This document shows positions 57,767-64,000 of a DNA stretch of 64,000 nucleotides, in pieces. This stretch comes from Psychrobacter sp. FDAARGOS_221 (lineage in GTDB: Bacteria; Pseudomonadota; Gammaproteobacteria; Pseudomonadales; Moraxellaceae): the NCBI RefSeq assembly GCF_002313155.2, contig NZ_NWFK02000001.1, positions 1,798,001-1,862,000 on the forward strand. The letters are read 5' to 3'. Each line of letters begins with the position of its first letter. Positions within the stretch are counted from its first letter, which is position 1. Under the pieces are notes generated by a model, which worked only from the letters and a program-made list of their open reading frames with translations, was not told where the DNA came from and searched no databases. The translations under genes were made by a program, and so were the position numbers.

Positions 57767-59328
57767 GGCGGATAGCCAGTAATCTTCTGAATACTAAAGT
57801 ACAACGGCTGTAGTCGCTCATACATTTTTAAATACACCTCATTGTACAGGCGTTGATATAAGTCGACATTTTTTGCAATCGGTAAAAACTCATCACCGAC
57901 ACGAGTCATGGCTTCAGTCGCAGTCAAATGATCGGGATAAATGCCAAGTCCTACGGCACAATTAATGGCGGCTCCCAAGCCTGATGCCTCAAAAGTATGT
58001 GGGCGATAAGTGGGCATACCAAAGATATCTGCAGTCAATTGCATCGCCGAATCACTTTGAGAGCCACCGCCTGAAACACGCAAGTGCTTGATGCGCTTAC
58101 CAGTGCGTCTCTCAATGGTGTCAAAGCCAAGCTTTAACTCATAAGCCAGCCCTTCGAGTATGGCACGATAGACGTGGGCTCGGGTGTGCACATCACTAAA
58201 GCCGATCAATGCGCCTTTGCCTTCAAGGCCGGGGTGACGTACACCTGGGGACCAATAAGGCTGCATCATTAAGCCCATGCAGCCGGCAGGAATGTCTTTT
58301 ACTGCCTCATCGAGTAGCTTCTCAGTATCGACGCCTTGGGTTTTTGCCAGCTGTTGTTCATAGTGCGCGAACTGTTCTTTAAACCAGCTGACCATCCAAA
58401 AGCCACGATACACCATATACTCATGATTGTAATAATCAGGCGCTGCCGCAGTATAGGCCGGCATGTGCTTGAGCACCTCAATATAATCTTGTGAAGTGGT
58501 ATTAATGGTGGCGGTGGTGCCAAAGCTTAAGCAGGCAGTGTCTGTGGCAAGACCGGCTGAACCGAGTGCTTCACATGCCTTGTCACTGGCAGCGGCAATC
58601 ATCGGTGTGCCTTCGGCAATCCCAGTGGCCGCAGCGGCTTCTGCGCTAATAGTGCCTAACGGTTGACCTGGAGCGACAATTTTTGGCATCTGCTCAGGGC
58701 GACAGCTGAACAGTCGCCATTTTGGATTTTTGGGTGACATCCAAGTCCGTGCTTTGTAGTCATAAGGCAGGTAGCCTAAGACATGGCCGGCTGAATCTAT
58801 CAGCTCGCCAGTTAGCTTGTCGGTTAGATAGGCAGATAAGTTGACGTAGTAAGCGGTTTTGCGCCAGATGTCAGGCTCATGGTGCGCTATCCAATTACAG
58901 CGCGCCTTTTGCTGCGCTTCTTTTACCAAATCACCCATACCGATCACTGAGGTGACTGCGCCTAATATGCCTAAATTTTTGGGCTTACCTTGGCGCAAGT
59001 CCATCCAAACAATAGCCGGACGCAGTGGTTTTTTATCCTTATCCAAGCACAGCATGGTATAGCGCTGGGTAGCAAGACTGACCCCCGCAATCTGCGACGG
59101 CTTGATATCACAGCTTTGCCACAATTGCTGGCAGGCTTCAGACAGCTTTTGCCAATAGTAATCGGCATGCTGTTCAGCAAAGCTGGGCTGGGTTGAAAAG
59201 TAAGGCTCGATAGGCACCCGCGCTTTTGCAATCTCAGTGCCAAATTGATCAAAGATAAGCGCTCTGACACTTTGGGTACCGTTGTCTATGGCCAATAGGT
59301 AAATGGGCTTGGTAGGGCTGTCGGTCAT
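57760..59328 (-). CDS. FGGY-family carbohydrate kinase
   Basis: A 522-aa ATP-dependent sugar or polyol kinase. The N-terminal LAIDNGTQSVRALIFD is the phosphate-loop motif. Other blocks are GVSLATQRYTM, PAIVWMDLR, AAASDKACEALGSAG and the C-terminal FGGY signature region LRVSGGGSQSDSAMQLTADIFG. It is more like the glycerol/xylulose kinase branch, but the substrate cannot be settled. It is third in a likely operon with a GlpD-like and an AGPS-like flavoprotein, suggesting a three-carbon (glycerol/DHAP) substrate. Confidence 0.88.
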   Translation of the reverse strand: MTDSPTKPIYLLAIDNGTQSVRALIFDQFGTEIAKARVPIEPYFSTQPSFAEQHADYYWQKLSEACQQLWQSCDIKPSQIAGVSLATQRYTMLCLDKDKKPLRPAIVWMDLRQGKPKNLGILGAVTSVIGMGDLVKEAQQKARCNWIAHHEPDIWRKTAYYVNLSAYLTDKLTGELIDSAGHVLGYLPYDYKARTWMSPKNPKWRLFSCRPEQMPKIVAPGQPLGTISAEAAAATGIAEGTPMIAAASDKACEALGSAGLATDTACLSFGTTATINTTSQDYIEVLKHMPAYTAAAPDYYNHEYMVYRGFWMVSWFKEQFAHYEQQLAKTQGVDTEKLLDEAVKDIPAGCMGLMMQPYWSPGVRHPGLEGKGALIGFSDVHTRAHVYRAILEGLAYELKLGFDTIERRTGKRIKHLRVSGGGSQSDSAMQLTADIFGMPTYRPHTFEASGLGAAINCAVGLGIYPDHLTATEAMTRVGDEFLPIAKNVDLYQRLYNEVYLKMYERLQPLYFSIQKITGYPPL

Positions 59329-59483
59329 TGTTGTTATCCATCCTTGGCATTAATCTCTAGTGTTGATTAGCGCTTAGTTTTATTATTGTTAACTTGCTGC
59401 GCAGCTTAAGCTCAATTTTTTTAGACACTGCTTAGTGTTTGGCGCACGCTATATTTGAGTGTCGGTTATGTGCGCCGAGGACT

Positions 59484-59540
59484 ATATGCATTGCTATATA
59501 GAGTCCTATATAAACTGTTATATAAAGCACTATATAAAAT
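59484..59540. repeat. TATATA-rich tandem repeat before the FGGY gene
   Basis: Four copies of CTATATA or TATATA at intervals of about 12-14 bp between the GlpD-like stop and the FGGY kinase. It could form small hairpins. Confidence 0.6.
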
Positions 59541-61275
59541 AATAGCGCTGCCACAGCTGACGATAGCGATCAACTTCTTGCTGCCACTGCTCATCACTCC
59601 AACCCAGCTCTTGTTGGCAGATGTGTTGTAATCGATCTGAAATCAGAGGCGTCAGTCCACCATTAGGAATAATCAGCCCCAAGCGGGTGCGTCTTAGCAA
59701 TAAGTCGTCCAAATGAATCACTTGTTCATGGCGCGCAGCAAAGCGAAGCTCTGCCCATAAGGTATTGCTATCAGAGACGTAAGTCAGCTCATCAGGTTGT
59801 GCCAATGCCAGTAAGGTATCAAGCTGACGACCATAAAAGCCTTGCAATCTGTGTTGTAACTCAGGGGATAGCTGAGCAAACTTTTCACTGTGTGGTGTGG
59901 GGTTGCTAAACACCGCGTCACTGTCAGCATGGCCAGTGTCTGTGTTATGAGCCATTTTAGAAGCGGGCAATAGTGGCTCACAGCGTGCCATCACATCCAA
60001 CGCAATTAAGCGGAAGGTCGTGAGTTTACCGCCACTGACCGTTACCAAGTTATTATCGAGCCAAACACTGTGATCGCGTTTTTCTTTACTTGGGCTGACT
60101 CGCTTACCATTGCCTGCTTCGGAGATAAGCGGACGCACTCCTGCCCAAGTACTGATGACATCTTCGCGAGTGAGGTTGGCTTGTTCAAATAAGTCATTGA
60201 CTCCGGTAAGCAGGTAGTCCACTTCTGCTTGGGTGATAGCGACTTCATTGTCATCTAAGTCTGGGTGATCTAAGTCGGTGGTACCAATAACAGTGCGATT
60301 CTCCCAAGGGAAAACAAACAAGGCGCGATTGTCTTGCGGATGTAATAAAGTATAAGCGTGATCAATCGGCAGACGTTCTTGATTGATGACCAAATGACTG
60401 CCACGCGAAGGGCGGATCTGGTTACGTTGCATAGATGGTGTCGAAGACTGATTGTGCGATGCCGCCTGAGTACGCAAGGTATCGGCCCAAGCGCCGGTGG
60501 CATTGACCACCACTTTGGCAGACACTTCGTAATGGTCTGCAGTATTTGAATCTATGCCATTTAAGTCAGCGCTGTTTGAATCGCTATCGTTTGAGCTGCT
60601 GTCTGTATCATTAGCGCGCTTAGGACCAATAGACAAGTTTGTTGAGGTATCTACTAATCGTGCACCGACCACCAGACCTTGCTCATCGGTCAATAGTGAC
60701 TGTGCTTGTAAATAATTAATGGCATAAGTGCCATCATTGGTGGCTTCATCTAGCACACGCATTACCAAACGTGAGTCATCGGTCACCGCATCACTGAATT
60801 GACTGGCACCCAAGAACTTACGTTGCTTAATACCGGTATTTAAGCTTAAAAAAGCGTCCTTTTTGAAATATTTAAAATAGCGTTTGCCCGCCAGTTTGTC
60901 ATATACCCGCAGCAAAGTATTAAATATCCAAGGTGGCGGAAACTTGCCTTTATAATGCGGCATCACATAATGCATCTCATTGACTAAGCCACTGGCTTCA
61001 TGCAATAAACGTTCGCGCTCACGCACACTGAGTCGGGTGGTCTTAAAGTCACCGACCGCAATGTAGCGTAGGCCACCATGCACCATTTTACTGGAACGGC
61101 TAGAGGTGCCCCAAGCGAAGTCTTTTTGTTCAACTAATAGTACGTCTAGCCCTCGGCGAGCCGCTTCTCGAGCGATGCCGGCACCGGTGATACCACCACC
61201 GATGATTAACATATCCCAAGGCTCAGAACGTGATAGAGGAGCCAGTGCGTGTTGGCGCTGTGTGGTTTGAGTCAT
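59530..61275 (-). CDS. glpD: FAD-dependent glycerol-3-phosphate dehydrogenase family protein
   Basis: A 581-aa membrane-associated flavoenzyme that would oxidise sn-glycerol-3-phosphate to DHAP and pass electrons to quinone. N-terminal FAD motif MLIIGGGITGAGIAREAARRG split as GGGITGAG, then SSRSSKMVHGGLRYI (the GlpD signature), RLPIDHAYTLLHPQ and DRSVLW-like C-terminal domain. An S/D/N-rich insert (about 225-250) is present. It follows the AGPS-like gene by 8 bp, so the two are co-transcribed. Confidence 0.85.
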   Translation of the reverse strand: MTQTTQRQHALAPLSRSEPWDMLIIGGGITGAGIAREAARRGLDVLLVEQKDFAWGTSSRSSKMVHGGLRYIAVGDFKTTRLSVRERERLLHEASGLVNEMHYVMPHYKGKFPPPWIFNTLLRVYDKLAGKRYFKYFKKDAFLSLNTGIKQRKFLGASQFSDAVTDDSRLVMRVLDEATNDGTYAINYLQAQSLLTDEQGLVVGARLVDTSTNLSIGPKRANDTDSSSNDSDSNSADLNGIDSNTADHYEVSAKVVVNATGAWADTLRTQAASHNQSSTPSMQRNQIRPSRGSHLVINQERLPIDHAYTLLHPQDNRALFVFPWENRTVIGTTDLDHPDLDDNEVAITQAEVDYLLTGVNDLFEQANLTREDVISTWAGVRPLISEAGNGKRVSPSKEKRDHSVWLDNNLVTVSGGKLTTFRLIALDVMARCEPLLPASKMAHNTDTGHADSDAVFSNPTPHSEKFAQLSPELQHRLQGFYGRQLDTLLALAQPDELTYVSDSNTLWAELRFAARHEQVIHLDDLLLRRTRLGLIIPNGGLTPLISDRLQHICQQELGWSDEQWQQEVDRYRQLWQRYYFI

Positions 61276-61283
61276 AAAAGCCC

Positions 61284-63161
61284 TTAATCTTCCAACAAAA
61301 CGCCAGGATTCATACGTTGATCCGGGTCTAAACTGGTGAACATATTCTTCGTCACTTGTAAGCCAAGTGTGCCTTTTTCAGCAGCCAGATAAGGGGCATG
61401 GTCTCGGCCCACCCCGTGTTGATGCGAAATGGTAGCCTGACCATTGGCGACACTCAAGCTGGCCGCTTTTTTGATCTTTTGCCAACGTGTTAAGGTCTGC
61501 GGATGATCTTTGGCGGCTCTAAAGAAGTAGGTGGTATAAAGACTCGCGCCTTGCTTATATACGTGTGAAATATGAGTAAAGGCCATGACGTTTTCGCCCT
61601 CATCGGTTAATGAGGTACGCACCGCTTGCTCCATATCTAACAACTGCTGATCGATATTGCGCCAATTAGTTGCGGTCTCAAAGGTGTCTACCATGATGCC
61701 TTTTTGCCAAAGCGTGCCACGCAAATAAGGGAATTTAAAGCGGCCATGCGCCCAAATAGAGCCCATTAAGTCGGCCAATTTACCGCCGACACCGCCGTGC
61801 TGCTTTAACAGCTTTTTAAATTGACTAAGCGCCAGCTTATTCTGTGCTTTATCGCCGCTGACACCATAGGTCAGCATCACCTTGTCTGAGCCAAGTCCTC
61901 TGGCTTTTAAATAGGTGCTAATGGCCATAAACTGGCTAGGAGTGGTGCCTAGATGTAAGTGAGCGTCGGTTTCGATGGCATTGCTCAGGCGTAGCATAGA
62001 TAAACGAATGTTGCTTTGTACTGCTTGTTGCAATACGGCTTTACCGGCTTCCCAGTTGGGTAGGAATACCACTTTAAACAGCTCTTGCTCAGGCAAAGGC
62101 TGAACCCGCATTTTGACTTCGGTAAATATACCGGCTCGGCCTTCGCTGCCCATCATCATTTCACGCAAATCTGGGCCAGCAGAAGAGGCGGGGATATCGG
62201 CAATGGTCATCGTACCTTGTGGGGTGACCAATGTACCACCGGCAAACATTTGCTCAATGCGACCATAGCCCAAAGACTGCTGACCACTTGAGCGTGCTGC
62301 AATCCAGCCACCTAAGGTAGACAGCTCCCAAGATTGTGGATAGTGACCAAGACGATAGCCAAGTTGGCTAAGCTGTGCTTCGACCACGGGTCCTTGAGCG
62401 CCAGCGCCGAATGTCGCTATCTGGCTGTCTTTGTCAAAGTCTATTAGCTTATCCATTTTGCCCATGGCGATGGTTAACACTGGACGAGAGACCTTATTTT
62501 TACCAAAACCATTAGACGCATTTGGCGGATTGATATGACCGACCACTGAAGTGCCACCACCATAAGGAATCAGGTGTAAGTCATGCTCAATGGCCAGTTG
62601 CATCAGCTGTTCAACCTGCTTGGTACTGGTTGGAAAGGCGACCCCATCAGGGAACGCGCCAAAGTCGCCACTGTGCATCGCAATCCAATCAGGGAAACTT
62701 TGACCACGCGCGTGTCTGAGTCGTACTTCTTGGTCGGTTGAGACCATATCTAATGTGGTGAGCTCGTTAGGCAGGCGAGATTTAGGCACTTTTTTTAATG
62801 CCTGTTGTAATCGAACGGACGGCAGCTTTTTGGTCTTACCGATGTGCGAGCGAATCAAGCGAGCGCCATGTTTGGAAACGGCTTTGTTGAAATTAATATT
62901 ACCCCAACCATTCCAGCGGGTCATTTCTTTTGGCGTATTGCCGTGTAAGGCATTGTCTAAAAAAGGGTTGTTACTGTGGCTGCTGTTTTTATTTTTTTTA
63001 GAGTTGCTGTTTTTAGGGTCAGCATTGAGAAGATGATCATCGGTTTGATTGATGTCGATGTTTTTTGAGTCAGGATTGTGAGTAGCGTCTGTCTGATTAG
63101 AGGCATCCTTGGTATGACGAGGGGCAGAAGTTTTGCGGAAAAAAGCGTCGATTTTGCTCAT
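61284..63161 (-). CDS. FAD-linked oxidase, alkyl-DHAP synthase (AGPS)-like
   Basis: A 625-aa protein with a VAO-type FAD-binding domain. After a polar leader of about 75 residues comes MTRWNGWGNINF, a hallmark shared with eukaryotic AGPS, then PDGVAFPTSTKQVEQL and the pyrophosphate loop LIPYGGGTSVVGH. The C-terminal region has GVGRDHAPYLAAEKG and PDQRMNPGVLL. Eukaryotic AGPS swaps the acyl group of acyl-DHAP for a fatty alcohol to make ether lipids; the bacterial reaction is not established. First gene of the operon with glpD and the FGGY kinase. Confidence 0.85.
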   Translation of the reverse strand: MSKIDAFFRKTSAPRHTKDASNQTDATHNPDSKNIDINQTDDHLLNADPKNSNSKKNKNSSHSNNPFLDNALHGNTPKEMTRWNGWGNINFNKAVSKHGARLIRSHIGKTKKLPSVRLQQALKKVPKSRLPNELTTLDMVSTDQEVRLRHARGQSFPDWIAMHSGDFGAFPDGVAFPTSTKQVEQLMQLAIEHDLHLIPYGGGTSVVGHINPPNASNGFGKNKVSRPVLTIAMGKMDKLIDFDKDSQIATFGAGAQGPVVEAQLSQLGYRLGHYPQSWELSTLGGWIAARSSGQQSLGYGRIEQMFAGGTLVTPQGTMTIADIPASSAGPDLREMMMGSEGRAGIFTEVKMRVQPLPEQELFKVVFLPNWEAGKAVLQQAVQSNIRLSMLRLSNAIETDAHLHLGTTPSQFMAISTYLKARGLGSDKVMLTYGVSGDKAQNKLALSQFKKLLKQHGGVGGKLADLMGSIWAHGRFKFPYLRGTLWQKGIMVDTFETATNWRNIDQQLLDMEQAVRTSLTDEGENVMAFTHISHVYKQGASLYTTYFFRAAKDHPQTLTRWQKIKKAASLSVANGQATISHQHGVGRDHAPYLAAEKGTLGLQVTKNMFTSLDPDQRMNPGVLLED

Positions 63162-63510
63162 AGTGGGTACAACCTATCCATTTGTTATTATTGAGACAAT
63201 ATAACAAAACGCCTCGCCATAGCAACTGTATTACTGCATAAATTGAGTGCTTTAAATTATTTCGGTCATTATTTGGCCGTTGTCACAAAACTCAATTCCC
63301 ATTAATGGCCAGAATCTTGTTAAAATAGGCAGCTATTAACGGTTTTATTTACCTTACTTTGTGCATATGCCTTTTATTGAGTGCTTATTTAACCCTGATT
63401 AAATACCAACACCCCCATTATCAACCTTCTAAGCGTTATAGATAGCGCTTTGTATTACCCTGATTTTATTGGTTTATATCCTGACTTTATCAACTTAACT
63501 GGACCCAACT
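63162..63510. other. Divergent AGPS-like / guaA intergenic region
   Basis: 349 AT-rich bases between divergent genes that must hold both promoters. I find no repeat, hairpin or gene to report. Confidence 0.3.
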
Positions 63511-64000
63511 ATGAGTAATAACCAGCCAACCATCAAGCAAGACCGCATTTTAGTTATCGACTATGGCTCACAATATAGCCAGCTCATTGCCCGCCGTGTA
63601 CGTGAAGCCGGTGTGTTTTGTGAAATGTACCCATACGATATCGACAGCGACCGTATCAAAGATTTTGGTGCCAAAGGGGTTATTTTATCGGGCGGTCCTG
63701 AAAGTGTGCACGACGAAAATAGCCCAAAAATTAACCAAGCACTGTTTGATTTAGAAGTGCCTATTTTAGGTATTTGTTACGGCATGCAAGCCATGGCCGA
63801 CCATTTCGGTGGTGAAGTGAAAGCCAGTGATGTACAAGAGTTTGGTGCGGCCACTATTGATGTGACGGGTTCAAGCACCCTGCTTGACAGCTTAGAAGAT
63901 GAGCATAAAGAGCACAGCCGCTTGCACGTGTGGATGAGCCACGGTGACAAAGTGGTCAAAGCCCCTGAAGGCTTTGAAGTTATCGCCAGCACGCCAAGCT
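63511..64000 (+). CDS. guaA: GMP synthase, N-terminal part (partial)
   Basis: Converts XMP to GMP using glutamine and ATP. The first 163 residues of the glutaminase (class I GATase) domain are in the window: [18 protein letters not shown] at the start, [11 protein letters not shown], the nucleophile Cys in [11 protein letters not shown], and WMSHGDKV. The gene runs past the window end. No guaB is upstream here. Confidence 0.97.
   Translation, partial: MSNNQPTIKQDRILVIDYGSQYSQLIARRVREAGVFCEMYPYDIDSDRIKDFGAKGVILSGGPESVHDENSPKINQALFDLEVPILGICYGMQAMADHFGGEVKASDVQEFGAATIDVTGSSTLLDSLEDEHKEHSRLHVWMSHGDKVVKAPEGFEVIASTPS

Overview
The window is an origin-proximal piece of a bacterial chromosome, most likely Psychrobacter or a close Moraxellaceae relative. 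This rests on the canonical gammaproteobacterial order mnmE-yidC-yidD-rnpA-rpmH / oriC / dnaA-dnaN-recF-gyrB, on protein character (an unusually long GyrB, low-complexity Q/N/S/T inserts in housekeeping proteins) and on AT-rich spacers. Genes point away from about 35 kb on both sides (minus strand to the left, plus strand to the right), as expected for leading-strand coding around an origin.

Layout. 0-3.3 kb: end of bioF, then dnaK and grpE. 3.7-5.8 kb: an orphan RND-type adaptor lipoprotein and a small membrane protein. 5.9-11.9 kb: a minus-strand block (SDR, DUF2269, DoxX-like, YfcH-like epimerase, fatty-acid desaturase, GbsR/MarR-type regulator) tied together by four copies of one palindrome, a probable single regulon. 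12-17.4 kb: tsaC, dprA, a dihaem peroxidase and thrC. 17.5-21.3 kb: an accessory patch with an unknown protein, an IS1595-family element with a perfect 8-bp target duplication, an IS3-family element and two genes cut off by it. 21.5-32.2 kb: PHA-system protein, lipoprotein, rsmB, fmt, ribE, ribD, nrdR, mnmE, yidC. 32.7-43.2 kb: yidD, rnpA, rpmH, oriC, dnaA, dnaN, recF, gyrB. 43.3-48.6 kb: mntP, rlmF, fructosamine kinase-like, crotonase, AEC transporter. 48.6-52.9 kb: an accessory island bracketed by two inverted hairpin elements, with a nuclease-like/helical-repeat protein truncated by a second identical IS3-family copy, followed by the tail of a UvrD-like helicase. 53-57.6 kb: lipoprotein, GNAT, MalY/PatB, BCCT transporter, small membrane protein. 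57.8-63.2 kb: FGGY kinase, GlpD-like and AGPS-like flavoproteins. 63.5 kb to the end: start of guaA.

The most notable non-coding signal is chromosome-maintenance DNA. Twelve parS-like palindromes lie between 5.8 and 43.3 kb, seven of them inside coding sequences. Besides the expected oriC (34.9-35.2 kb) there is a second cluster of perfect DnaA boxes in the ribD-ribE gap at 26.4-26.7 kb, where two boxes sit on an 18-bp perfect inverted repeat next to three parS-like sites. Other structures are a pair of 107-bp inverted elements flanking nrdR, tandem arrays of about 15 bp, and two inverted IS3-family copies that bracket the whole origin region and could support its inversion.

All calls are from reading the sequence; no database search was run. 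No tRNA, rRNA, CRISPR array or riboswitch was recognised.
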